A program made the translations under genes and the position numbers. Positions 20,145-29,956 of a stretch of 64,000 nucleotides of DNA are shown here, piece after piece. Source of the DNA: Falciphora oryzae (Eukaryota; Ascomycota; Sordariomycetes; Magnaporthales; Magnaporthaceae). Numbering within the stretch: the stretch's first letter is position 1; each line of letters opens with the position of its first letter. The notes beneath the pieces were generated by a model. The model was not told where the DNA came from, did not search any database, and saw only the letters and a list, made by a program, of their open reading frames with translations. The stretch covers positions 248,001 through 312,000 of the forward strand of contig JNVV01000016.1 in the NCBI GenBank assembly GCA_000733355.1. Reading direction: 5' to 3'.

Positions 20145-21955
20145 CTAGGAAACCGGCGTCGACTCCGGTCCCCTGAGGTTCGCCGCCGACGCGGCCTGTC
20201 GCAACCTCGTCCCTCGCCGCGGTGGAGGCGCCTTTGGCGGTATCTTCTTCTGAGGGGACACAGCCCCACCGCCGTTGCCAACTGCATTGCCGTGGACGTT
20301 GCCGTTCACGGGCACAGGGGGCGACGGTGACGGCGTCAGAAGTCTCCCGTGCCGGTGCTTCGGGACCTCGGGCCGGACCTTCTTTGGTTTCGCCGCAACC
20401 ACAGTGGCGGCCTCGACTGGCAGCGGCGGCGCGTCGCCGTTGGTGCCCCGAATCTCGTCCTTCAGGGCGTCGGCGCCGGGCTGCTCGTCTTTGCGACTGG
20501 GCGTCTGTACGCCCGGCTTCTCCATAACGGCAGCCACGTCGACGACGCTAACGGTGCTCGCGGTTTGAGACTCGGAGAGGCTAATGCCGAAGAGTTTGCG
20601 CGCCACTTCGCCCTCGACGTACGCCTCTTGCCCGCTGAGCCACTTCACCTTGGACACTCGGTCGACCAACCGCACCGTGGTCCCATCCGCCGGCGCAAAG
20701 TGCGTATTGTCCGCGCCCCCTAGAATCCAGAGCATCCTGTTGATCTCCTCACGCTTGTAGTGAGGAGAGCGGCTCAGCTGCGTGTGCGCCAACAGTGGGT
20801 ACAGCACGCGGAGGTAGGTATGTCGCAGTGACGTCGACTCGTTCGGCAGATCGAGGAGGTTGCGGATTATGACGTCGAGAAGGACATGTAGGTCATTTGT
20901 GTAAAAGTACTCGTAGGTAGCCTTGGTGGTGAACAGCAGGTAGAGCAGCTTCAGGATCAGGAGCTGCAGTGAGGTTTCGGTCTCGCGGTTCAGCAGAAGG
21001 ATAATATTCTCCCCAAACGTCCTGAAATCCGGCCCCCGGAGGCTCAGGACCTTGATAATCCTATTTGTCAAGAGCGGTGCCGCCTCTGCGGAAGCGGGGT
21101 CGACGGCGGCAGTCGTAGACGCCACCATGTATTGCTCATTCAAAACCAACTGTAGGGGGGAAAAAAAAATATAGGAGGTCAGCTTCCCATGTCGGGCCAT
21201 ATACGATGATTTTGTTCTTGCCGCATTTCGGAGAAAACAGCACATACCAACACGCGTATTATGGGATAGTGATAGGGGTCGTCGACGTCGTCGGATAAAC
21301 TCTCTATGACCTGAAACATATAAGTGACAAAGTCGTCCGTCACGAGGGCCAGGTCCTCGGGGCGGATGCGCTCAATGCGCGACATCTCGTACACGAGCTC
21401 GAGCAGCAGGCGGTGCAGGCGGCGGTCGTTGTCGCGGGTGCCGTTGATGAGCCCGACCAGGCGCGGGAAGCAGCCCTCGTCGATCATGCGGCGGAACATG
21501 GCCTCGTCGGACCGGCCGTCGAGCAGCATAAAGTTTGCAATGGCATGGATGGGCCCGGCCTCGTCCTCCTGCAGCAGACTGTAGATGATCTGGGTTCGCA
21601 CGTAGTCGCGGTTCTGGCAAAAGGTGCGGCTGTCGACGAGCAGCTGCGAGCAGCCGGCCACGTCGTCCTCGGTCACGAGGTACAGCTCGCGGCACGACGC
21701 GACCAGGTACAGCCACGCGCGGAGGGCGTCGTCGATGGACTCGTGCGAGCCGGCGCAGTCGTTGGAGAAGATGGCGGCGAGTTCTGCACTCGAGAGGGGG
21801 CGCACGGTTAGCAAAGGTCTGCTGCACGTCGACGCAGCGCGAGCGCGCCAGCCGGCGGAGCCAATCAGGATTCCCGACTACCGACCTTTCCAGAACTGCT
21901 CCTCGGTTTCCACTGGTGGGGAGCCGTCACCGGCCAGCGCCAGGTAAGTGGCCAT
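20145..21955 (-). CDS. LDB17/SPIN90-like actin-assembly protein
   Basis: Homologue of yeast Ldb17 and animal SPIN90/NCKIPSD, which act with Arp2/3 at endocytic actin patches. There are three exons, 21955-21886, 21783-21248 and 21149-20145, giving 536 aa. The body is an all-helical armadillo-like domain: EEQFWKELAAIFSNDCAG, then LVGLINGTRDNDRRLHRLLLELVYEMSRI, the exon 2-3 junction IIRVLLVLNEQYM, and NRETETSLQLLILKLLYLLF. After HYKREEINRMLWILG the C-terminal 130 residues are Pro/Lys-rich (PPKAPPPRRGTRLRQA), fitting an SH3-binding tail. Phase and splice sites agree at both introns. The start at 21955 is the only in-frame ATG upstream of the first junction that gives the conserved beginning. Confidence 0.85.
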
Positions 21956-22653
21956 TGTTTCACGATAGAGCCGGCGACGAGCAGGACGTTGGCATTCCGA
22001 GGTAGGGACGGGGAACCGCGCCCGCGGGCTTGTTCGCTGGTGGCCGGGCTGATCAACGAAGAAGAGAGGGCAGGGCGCCTGTGTCGCTCGTTCAACCAAG
22101 AACCCCGAGGGAAACGGCGGCCAACCGTCGTTTCATCCCAAGTCTGGGGGCAGTCGCGTTTTGGGGTTTGGACTGGGTTGGCGGAAGGAAAGTCGGGTCG
22201 AGGGAGCCTGCCCTGGCGGCTGCTGGGCCTGGACCCGTGCAATGATCTGAACCATGATTCTGGGGCCCACGTTGCTGTGGCGTCAGCGTCAGGCGGGTTC
22301 GGCTCAGCACACATGTGGGGTCCGATACCCCACCATTATCCGAGCCGCAGCGAAGACGATGCCCTGGAGCGGTTAGCAGAATCCTGCGCGGGGTCGTTGG
22401 TTACCTAAAAATGACGGCACGAATCAATTGATGTGATATCATTCTCTCTTGGGCTTTTCCCACTTCCTCCATCCCCTTCCGGCGGTGCACACCAGCATCT
22501 TTGAACACTGCGACTCGCCGTTTCTCGTGTGATCTCATTCAGGTGCGCAAGCGGTGCCGCATTACGAGCTCTCGCGCTATTTCTCCATGATATCGCTATT
22601 TTGCGCGCCACCGCTCTAGGCGGTCCCAGTTGACCGGCGTATCCCAAGCTTCA
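21956..22653. other. Intergenic, boundary of core block and relic patch
   Basis: Presumed promoter of the LDB17-like gene on its left part. No gene is supported. Base composition becomes less GC-rich towards 22.5 kb. Confidence 0.5.
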
Positions 22654-23711
22654 TCACTGCCTTGCCTTTAGACGACTGACTGGCTGGTAGATCATCGGAC
22701 CGGGTGGAATGAGCTCTGCGAAACAGGGAAGAACCCCCGAGAGGTCTCCTGTCTGGAAGGCAATTGTAGACCAGGCAGCCACCGCCTGGTTCGGCCGCTG
22801 CAGTGTTGTCACCCCGATGTCAAAAATCTTGAGGTCGAGCCCGGTTGCCCCGTTACCTAGTTCTCCACGACGGAAACAGAAGATGTTCTCGGGCTTTATC
22901 TTGCCATGTCGTTCATACACCACTTCATTCATTGCAACGGCTTGTCCCGGCTCGGCACCCGACTCGGCGGGGAACCGTGGCCCCCTGGAAGCCTCGGACC
23001 GGCTCGGTCGCTTTTCCTCGTGGATCGCAGCAATCCCCAGTGTTAATCCTAGATACTGCTGGAACATCCAGCACCGTCTTTCGGCTGTGAATGTTGGCGG
23101 CATAGGATTTGCAGCCCACAAGTCTACAAGGCTGCCCTCGTTGGCCCATGGGAGAACCAGATAGTAGCCACCCTGGAAAGTGAATGCCGCAAGTGGCCGG
23201 GATGAATGTGGGTAAAGCAGGGGCATGTCGTATGCTTCAATTTCCGTATGAAAGTGTCTCGCTTTTGGGTCCAAGATCTTGGTCGCAAACTCGTCCCTCC
23301 CCTAGTTCAAGAAACGTTAGTTATAGTCTGGGCCTTGACTCGACTGCCGTCGGATTGACAGGAAAGGTCTTACTGTAATACTGCGCCATTTCCATTGCTC
23401 CGCCTTAAAGGCAGATCATCGTTGTAGAATCGTCCCTGATAAAAGTCGACGATACGCTCGTACTTGCCCATGAGGATAAGGGTGGCGAAGATCTTGTTCC
23501 CGTTGCTGCATGCGTACATCGCGAGCTCCGTGATATTTCCGACTTTTGGCAGTAAATTTCATAGACAAGATCGTACCCTGGTAAAGTTGAGAATTCTATC
23601 AAGCTCGTCAAGTGGGAGAAAGTATTTCGTCTCATCCATGGGCGACGGGATGAGAGCTCTGGTGAGCTGGTCCGTAATATGATCAATATCCGGACGTTGG
23701 AAGCTGACCAT
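22654..23711 (-). pseudogene. Decayed fungal protein-kinase-like gene
   Basis: Starts at the ATG at 23711 (MVSFQRPDIDHITDQLTRAL) with a helical N-terminal region known from a large, unnamed fungal kinase-like family. The frame then meets a TGA at about 23558 after RVRSC-L and continues in the same frame as NLLPKVGNITELAMYA. A one-base loss appears at about 23406: DDLPL must shift frame to reach FKAEQWKWRSIT. An intron (about 23371-23304) joins to the kinase N-lobe GRDEFATKIL. The C-lobe has HGKIKPENIF, where the catalytic Asp of HGD/HRD is Lys, and DIG in place of DFG. The activation segment and most of the C-lobe are missing before the stop at 22654. Sequencing errors could explain one break but not all these changes together. 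Confidence 0.6.
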
Positions 23712-23800
23712 CGTAGCCGGTGTATCGAAAGTCGCTGTGTTCAAGGGTAGGGAGACCTGCTAGAGTCAGATTTGTGAACTTGGGATTAGGCAGAATCTTC

Positions 23801-24320
23801 TCACCTCAACCTTATCACCCAGTCTGTGCACAAAAGGTAGAGAGTCAGCAAAAGTATTATCAACAATAGTTGAGAGAAATGAATAGTCCTAGAGTTTGCA
23901 CACGTCTTTTCGATATCTGATACGGGCTTCTCGGCGGTTATCATGTAGGCAAACGGCTCGTTTTGGTAAATCATGGCGATTATGCCACATAGCCTGTCCC
24001 CCTGGACTACCCAGCAGCCAGAGACTCCCAAGCCTAGATCCAGATTAGTGCGAGCATTTTGGAAACCGTTGGCTGGGCACGAGAGCTGGAGTTACTTACC
24101 GAGAGACCGTTCGAGCTACTTGGCCGTTCGGAACGACGTGCAGCTCCCCTTCGTGCATATCGGCTTTCTACACGCTTCGCTAGCCCAGTTCCCACACTAA
24201 AAGTGTTCACAAAGTCCTTAGGTAGCTCCAGGAGGGCAAAATCAGCAGTCGAGGATATCAACTTGCAACGTCGGCCTATCCTAGTGACCGGCAGCAGTCG
24301 GATTCGAGACTCACCTTGGA
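23801..24320 (-). pseudogene. Fragment of fungal GxSG-motif (trypsin-like fold?) protein
   Basis: Two stretches match a pattern I associate with uncharacterised Pezizomycotina proteins that may adopt a trypsin-like fold. The first, RIRLLPVTRIGRRCKL then SSTADFALLELP, has the Asp-containing strand. The second, GVSGCWVVQGDRLCGIIAM then MITAEKPVSDIEK, has the GxSG motif. The DNA between them is broken: the frame switches to ADMHEGELHVVPNGQ after an in-frame TAG, and the only GT-AG intron (about 24086-24035) does not restore phase. The N-terminal half, which would carry a His motif, is absent; at about 24.3 kb homology gives way to the opposite-strand fragment. Family assignment is from memory of motif style, so it is tentative. 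Confidence 0.45.
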
Positions 24321-24936
24321 ATATCTTGAGTCCTACCACGGCTTCAGGGCCGCCTTCACCGACAATCTCGCCAAGCACCTCTACCTCCAGACTGGGGGAA
24401 GCTTGAAGCCACTTCTTTTTGTGTTCAAGCACAAGATACTGCTTCGCCATGAGATCGCCTATACCCAAGCGTCCCCTTTTCCGCCCGATCTCGTCGAGGA
24501 AGCCCTCGATACGCTGAACCTCCTCCCCCACGGGGACTCGCATACACGAAAGTTCCTCGAAACGCTTGGCATGGCGGATATATACGGCTTGGGATGGGGC
24601 GGGTGTCCCTCGGAACGAAACCTCGGCTTGGGCAGGTACACATACTGGCGGAACAGGCTCAGAGAGCTGTCCAAAACCGTGGCCGCGGGACCTACCGGCC
24701 TGAAGCAGTTCAAGCCGAGGCGGGGGCCGGGGGCGGTTCGCGACTTCGTCAACTTTTGGGTGGCGGTCGTGGCCGTTGTTGCTCTCGCGCTGCTGTCCGT
24801 TGGGTTAAGCGCGGCTTCGGTGGCAATTGGTATGTTGCAGTACAAGCTCGCGCTTGCCCGGCGTGTGCCACGCCGAAATCTACCCAGCTTCCCGGTTGGT
24901 GTTGAGTTGCGGGATGGAGCTAGGTGTGCTATATGA
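24250..24936 (+). pseudogene. C-terminal fragment of fungal membrane-anchored protein
   Basis: An open frame of about 220 codons ends at 24936. It contains LEYLESYHGFRAAFTDNL, KPLLFVFKHKILLRHEI, PPDLVEEALDTLNLL and RYTYWRNRLRELSK, followed by one membrane segment (FWVAVVAVVALALLSVGL) and a short basic tail. This order is typical of an unnamed Pezizomycotina family anchored by C-terminal membrane helices. No start codon with a plausible N-terminus exists: upstream at 24223 the frame is closed by TAG, and the DNA there reads as a different gene on the other strand. It could be the last exon of a gene spliced at a CAG near 24249, but no upstream exon was found. I treat it as a 5'-truncated relic. 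Confidence 0.45.
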
Positions 24937-25179
24937 TAGGGCCGCGGCGCTAGGAAAACGGGCTTTGCCCGTGTATTGACTGCGTACCTCCGTGTCGAGT
25001 GTGGTGTGTGGGGATTTGTATTCAGGGGCTTAGGGGTACAAGGGCTCGGATGACAGTGATGTTCTAGGATGACTAAGAGACGGCCAACTATCAACTTCCT
25101 CAGCACCGTAAGGGCACACGCGAACTAGTGTAGTCGAAGAGAATGCAGTGCAGCCGATTGATCCGATAACATGACCTAT

Positions 25180-25225
25180 AAAATCAGGGCCGCATTGGCC
25201 AAATGAGCAGAGCGGCCCTGATTTT
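25180..25225. repeat. Perfect 14-bp inverted repeat (hairpin, 18-nt loop)
   Basis: AAAATCAGGGCCGC at 25180-25193 is exactly matched by its reverse complement at 25212-25225. The loop is 18 nt. The site is intergenic and not next to a gene end that needs a terminator. Confidence 0.9.
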
Positions 25226-25411
25226 GATCTGGCTTTCCCTCTCTGGATTTCTGTAGCCTTAGGAAGAATAGAGTCACCGTGGTTTGGGTGTTTTACATCT
25301 TTCGCGTTACTCGTGACCACCCAAACCCCGGAAGGCGCCAGCGCAGCGGGCTGCAAGGCGAGGGTTTTTGGTATAGTGATGATTTGGTATTGAACCATTA
25401 ACTCCGTGGGC

Positions 25412-25434
25412 CCTCCCGGGGCCCTTCCGGGAGG
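25412..25434. repeat. 8-bp inverted repeat, GC-rich
   Basis: CCTCCCGG at 25412-25419 pairs with CCGGGAGG at 25427-25434 across a 7-nt loop. It lies in a run of similar C/G-rich short repeats up to about 25460. Confidence 0.8.
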
Positions 25435-26058
25435 CTCCTGCGGAGGGCTTCTCCCCCACCCCCGACTGCAACAGCCTGTTCTCATGCTGCGCTAGGGCTG
25501 CCTGAGGTATCCATCTAGACACGGAAACTTTCCTCGTTTATGTTGGTTGATCATGTATATCATTTAGAACCTCCATAGCCCTTCGGTTCGTATATTTCCA
25601 TGTCGGCTTCGCCCGGAACAATACGCAGAAGCCATTTAATCGGTTCTTAGCGTCCAAGATATCCATTTTTGGGTTGTTCACGTAGCTCGGCGGGAGCTGT
25701 CGCCGACTGCGGCCGCGATCCATGAAATTCGAGCTACGGAGGATAGCCAATAAAAGCACTTCTACAACCGGCAAAACCGAACGAAACAAGCAAGATCGAA
25801 AGAGAATAGAAATTATTGAGAGCCACCCGCCTCCGGAGTCACCCTATTAAACGCCAACGCCAGCTCCAACCCCGCCTCCCGTCTAAGAGCCACGCCGGCG
25901 GGAAAGGTGACAAATGCTAAAGCAGCAAAAGGGAATCGTATGGAGGATGATAGATGGTCAAGAGAGGACAAAAGTTGGCAAAATATGATTCTAGGGAACA
26001 CGCTAGGGTATGTAGCTGTCGGAATCTAAAAGAAATGAACAGGGCGTGAGTCACGGCG

Positions 26059-27954
26059 CTAGTCGTCATACACCTTCACCTTTTCGGCGTATTCTTTAAT
26101 GTTGCTAACGACGTTTTCGGTAATTGTGTCACCCTTGCCGGCGGCGACGCGCAGGATGAGCTCGTTCAGCATCTGCCGCCCCAGGATGTCGACGTGGTCG
26201 GCCGTGTGCGGCCCGCCCCTGGGGTTGAAGCGCTCGGGCTCGTGCGGCATCTCCACGACCGTGACCTTGACGCCGGCCGGGTTGTAGCGCTTGTACTTCC
26301 ACCCGCGGTTACACATGTACCCCGAACTCAGCAGGTTGACCGTGCCGTCGCCCTCGCCCAGGATGACGCCGTGGTCGATGTCGCCCTGCGTCAGGCCCGT
26401 GTCGATGGTGACGTTGAGGTTCGTCAGCGATGGGAACTCAGGCGACCGGTAGTAGTACGCCCGCTCCGTCGGCTTGCCCACCCCGTAGAAGCAGTACACC
26501 TTCAAGTTCGGCGCCAGCGGCAGCCGCGTCTCCAGCGGGTTGATCCACTTGGTCGGGTCGTCCTCGTTGGCTTCCACCTCCGCCTTGGTGTGCGCGACCC
26601 CGTGCGAGTAGCTGCCCTTGACCGCCCGCACGTACCAGTCCTCTGTCGTGTCGAAAAGATACTTCATGGCGCTGTCGACCGTCAGGTTGCGCTCCGGCGT
26701 AGGTGTGGTCCAGTTCTGACCCTGGCGGAAGTGGAGAACCTGCCCAAACGTGCTCTCCTGGCCGGGCAGGTCGTCGGGTGCCCAGGTCGAGTTTCCCCAA
26801 ACAGCATCGCCGCCGAGGGGGAGCATAGAGGACAGGCCAGGCATGGCGCGGAAGATTTCGGCTCGCTCCTCCTTGCTAAGGAACTTCTCGAGCCCGTACA
26901 CGGCAAATGCGTTCAGCTGGGCCGTGTCGCGCATCTCGCCCGACAGCACGGCAGCCAGATCCTTGATGGCGCCCAGCATGCAGCCGCTTACGTTGATCCA
27001 GGACTCGACGTGGCGGTCTACCCAGTCGTCGCCGCCCCGGCCGCCCTTTTGCGAGGCGACCCAGTGGAAGAAGTAGAAGATGACCTGGCTGCCCATGCTG
27101 TGGGACACGAGCACGGCCTTGCGGCCCGACGCCTGCACTGACGTCTCGATGTACATCATGAGGCGTGTAAAATACTGGTCGCGGGTCTCGAGGTTCGGGT
27201 ACGACAGCCGCCAGTCGTAGGCGGCGGCAAACGAGTTGGTAGGGTCATAACCCAGCGATGCAAGGTTCTCAAGGATCTTGCTCCAGATCCAGTAGCCCGT
27301 GATGAAGAAGTCGGTGGCGTCAAAGCCTTGTGCGGCGCGCAGCTTGATGTTGGGCGGGTCCAGGCCTGTTTGCTTGTCCAGCATGATGTGCTTCTTCCAC
27401 ATCTCCTTATCCAGGACGAGAGCCCTCATCATGGTCCAGCTGCCCCACAGGCGCTTGCGGAAGTAAGGGCGTGATGTGTTTGCGGTGCCCCAGGACTCGA
27501 GACCGGTCGAGATGACACCAGGCACCATAACTATCGGGTGGTGCGCCTCGAGCCCATCGAGCCTGGCCCTGGTGCCGACCGAGAAGGACTCGTAGCTGTC
27601 GACGAATTCTCTTTCGCCTCTCACTAGGTCCTTCATGTCCCTAACAAGGCCGGCGGGAAGGACGTCCAGTAGGTTGTCGACACTCAAGTCCCCAATCTCG
27701 GGGAAGTCTATGAGGTCGTTTGTCTTGGCGAAGAAGCCGGCTGCGATGATGCCTGACAAACTGCCCAGCAGGAAGATGAAGGTGTTGCGGCGCTTGCGCG
27801 TGCGCGGCTTGACGTGCACTACTGCCTTGACGAGCTTGTCCTTCGGGGAACGCGGTGCCGCTGGACTCGCATCTCTGGGGGTATCAGTAGGGGTCGGGGA
27901 CGGAGACGGCGTCTCTTCTGGCCTCAGGGCTCGTCGGCGGAGGGTGGTGGCCAT
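26059..27954 (-). CDS. LRO1: Phospholipid:diacylglycerol acyltransferase
   Basis: Makes triacylglycerol by moving an acyl chain from a phospholipid to diacylglycerol in the ER membrane. Single exon, 631 aa from the ATG at 27954 (MATTLRRRALRPEE). A Pro/Ser/Lys-rich cytosolic N-terminus is followed by one membrane segment at about residues 58-76 (FIFLLGSLSGIIAAGFF). The lumenal LCAT-like domain has HPIVMVPGVISTGLESW (oxyanion/lid region), the nucleophile motif SHSMGS with S286, EGDGTVNLLS containing the catalytic Asp, and HTADHVDILG with the catalytic His. Length matches yeast Lro1 (about 660 aa). The reading frame is open further upstream to 28236, but those codons are not PDAT-like, so the internal ATG was chosen. 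Confidence 0.95.
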   Translation of the reverse strand: MATTLRRRALRPEETPSPSPTPTDTPRDASPAAPRSPKDKLVKAVVHVKPRTRKRRNTFIFLLGSLSGIIAAGFFAKTNDLIDFPEIGDLSVDNLLDVLPAGLVRDMKDLVRGEREFVDSYESFSVGTRARLDGLEAHHPIVMVPGVISTGLESWGTANTSRPYFRKRLWGSWTMMRALVLDKEMWKKHIMLDKQTGLDPPNIKLRAAQGFDATDFFITGYWIWSKILENLASLGYDPTNSFAAAYDWRLSYPNLETRDQYFTRLMMYIETSVQASGRKAVLVSHSMGSQVIFYFFHWVASQKGGRGGDDWVDRHVESWINVSGCMLGAIKDLAAVLSGEMRDTAQLNAFAVYGLEKFLSKEERAEIFRAMPGLSSMLPLGGDAVWGNSTWAPDDLPGQESTFGQVLHFRQGQNWTTPTPERNLTVDSAMKYLFDTTEDWYVRAVKGSYSHGVAHTKAEVEANEDDPTKWINPLETRLPLAPNLKVYCFYGVGKPTERAYYYRSPEFPSLTNLNVTIDTGLTQGDIDHGVILGEGDGTVNLLSSGYMCNRGWKYKRYNPAGVKVTVVEMPHEPERFNPRGGPHTADHVDILGRQMLNELILRVAAGKGDTITENVVSNIKEYAEKVKVYDD

Positions 27955-29133
27955 GGTGAGGGCGGGGCCGGAAAAGTCGCTGGTTGTCGCGTGCGACAGG
28001 AGACGGGCCGCGGCGTGTGTTCTGTCGCGAACAGCTCTATGCGCGCCGAGATGATCGACAGGGACGTACGGCAGGGCGGTGGCAGATCCTGAGGGCAAGT
28101 GGGGTGGCGCAACTCGCGGCGAAGGGAGAAAGCAGCAAGACAGACAGACGTGACAGAGGCCGGGAAAGACAGGAGATGCGCCGACGCAGATCGTGTCCGC
28201 ACTTTGAAAACCGTCGCGACTGAGGACGGCAGACACCCAGGCCTGGACCCCTCAGGATCCCCCGGCCGTCAAAGGAAACAGGCGGGCGGCAGTGCCGGAG
28301 CTTGTGCAGCGCGCTGGTCGGACGATCATCACATGGGGGCAATGGGGCTCCCCTTAATTAATTTTTCTCCCTTTGGTCGGTGGTGCTCGCCGTCATCAAG
28401 CTCGACCAGAAAACAACGGCTGACGTCAAAGCCGTCGTCCCATGTGCATGGCGGGAATGCTGAATGCGGTCTAGCGGCCTGGGGATTTTGGCTGCTTCTG
28501 GCCTATCAGCGGCTGCACCACATGGCATGCGTTTCCTTTCGGGGGTGTGCGCGATTCATGCGTGACAGCGTAGCTCCTGCCGCCGGCTTCGCTTGATCTG
28601 TGAACCAAGGTTCATGTTCTATGGATCTTGGCGTGAGCTCCTTCGCCCGAGAAGCTGGGACGGATAGATGACGCCAGGGCGAGCATCTCTGGGCGCTGTG
28701 CGGCTGCTACATGCGCACATCATCAAATGCATGTGAAGTCCAAGACAAGCACGAGCTAGAGTGTTGGCTACCGTTCTTCGCCCGACTTCAAATCATCTGC
28801 GCGGGACGCGATTCGCCAGGGGTTCCCCAGTTGGCATTGACCGACAAACCTAGCCGCTGTTTGAGCCCCTCAATCACTCCCCTCTGCTCATTTACTGGAA
28901 CCTTTTAGTACATACTATTCCGAAGCCAACGCACAGTATCTCCGCCAGCAGAGCGAGCGCAACGACTTTTTGCGGGCGGGCCTGCTGCTTAAAAAAAAAA
29001 AAAAAAAAAAAAAAAAATACTCGGCGCCATCTCGGTCCTTGCGCACGACTTCAACAACCGCTCAACCCCCCCTGCACTAAAAGAGAGAAAACCCCGGCCC
29101 GGCTGCTGGGCGCGCCGCGCACGCACACACATC
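27955..29133. other. Divergent promoter region, LRO1 / NAA30
   Basis: About 1.2 kb between divergent genes. A 27-nt A run lies at 28991-29017, roughly 120 nt before the NAA30 start. No gene is supported. Confidence 0.6.
28991..29017. repeat. A27 homopolymer
   Basis: Run of 27 A about 120 bp upstream of the NAA30 start. Poly(dA:dT) tracts in such positions commonly exclude nucleosomes in fungi. Confidence 0.95.
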
Positions 29134-29956
29134 ATGGCCGCCGCTGGTCTTGTCGCCGCCATACCCGACGGGGCGGCCACCGATGCCCGTGCCGGCGCCG
29201 GCGACAGCAGCTGCGGCGCGGCCGACAAGCTGCCGGGCGAGCTGCGCTACCTGCGGTACCAGCACGACCTCGAGGAGCAGTACCTGCCCTCCATCCGCGC
29301 CCTCATCTCGAAGGACCTGAGCGAGCCGTATAGTATATACGTCTATCGCTATTTCCTTTACCAATGGGGCCACCTCTGCTTCATGGCAAGTCCTGCCCCT
29401 CCCGTCCCTGCACCATGTGTCATGTTATCCAACCCCGCAGTCACCCCGGCCCTCGGTTGCCTCGTTTCGGCTCCGAGTCCCGGCTCCGAACCCCTTCCTT
29501 TCTGTGACGACGTGCGCTGACTTGTACCAGGCACTGAACCCGGTCGACTCGACGCTGGTGGGCGTCGTCATCTGCAAGCTAGAGACGCACGCGTCGCACT
29601 CGCCACCTACGCGGCGGGGCTACATCGCCATGCTGGCCGTGTCGGCGCCGTTCCGGGGCCACGGCGTGGCGACGGCGCTGGTGCGGCAGGCCATTGACGC
29701 CATGGCCGAGCGCGGCGCCGACGAGGTCGTGCTCGAGACGGAGGAGTCCAACGCCCCGGCCATGCGCCTGTACGAGCGCCTCGGCTTCATGCGCTCCAAG
29801 AAGTTGCACCGCTATTACCTCAACGGAAGCAGCGCGTACCGCCTGGTGCTGCTGCTCAAGCACATCGACCCGGACGAGGCCACCGACCTGGCCCTTGACG
29901 AGAGCGACGTCGTCGACTACCCGAGGCCGGAGCAGATTCGGGCTGCTGGAGGGTAG
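29134..29956 (+). CDS. NAA30: N-alpha-acetyltransferase 30, NatC catalytic subunit
   Basis: GNAT-fold enzyme (yeast Mak3) that acetylates protein N-termini starting Met-Leu, -Ile, -Phe or similar on the ribosome. Two exons, 29134-29385 and 29531-29956, give 225 aa. Diagnostic segments are LSEPYSIYVYRYFLYQWG, GVVICKLETH, RRGYIAMLAVSAPFRGHGVA (acetyl-CoA loop RGHGVA), VLETEESNAPAMRLYERLGF and HRYYLNGSSAYRL. A 30-residue Ala/Gly-rich N-terminal extension precedes the core. The intron begins GCAAGT and ends CAG; no GT donor keeps frame, so this is a GC-AG intron, with TTC-ATG joined to GCA-CTG. Confidence 0.94.

Larger units (their letters stand above)
24937..26058. other. Intergenic, lower-GC, with hairpins
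   Basis: Between the relic genes and LRO1. It holds a 14-bp-stem hairpin (25180-25225) and an 8-bp-stem hairpin (25412-25434), followed by short minus-strand frames (25538-25789, 25813-26001) without recognisable domains. The composition suggests degraded mobile DNA, but no transposase or reverse-transcriptase motif is visible. Confidence 0.5.

Noticed and set aside
24459..25106. 216-codon minus-strand frame overlapping the membrane-anchor fragment
   Set aside because: The plus strand shows the conserved segments and the membrane helix; the minus frame is low complexity.
25538..26001. Minus-strand frames that might be retroelement remnants
   Set aside because: No reverse transcriptase, integrase or transposase motif could be seen; kept only as a note in the intergenic entry.
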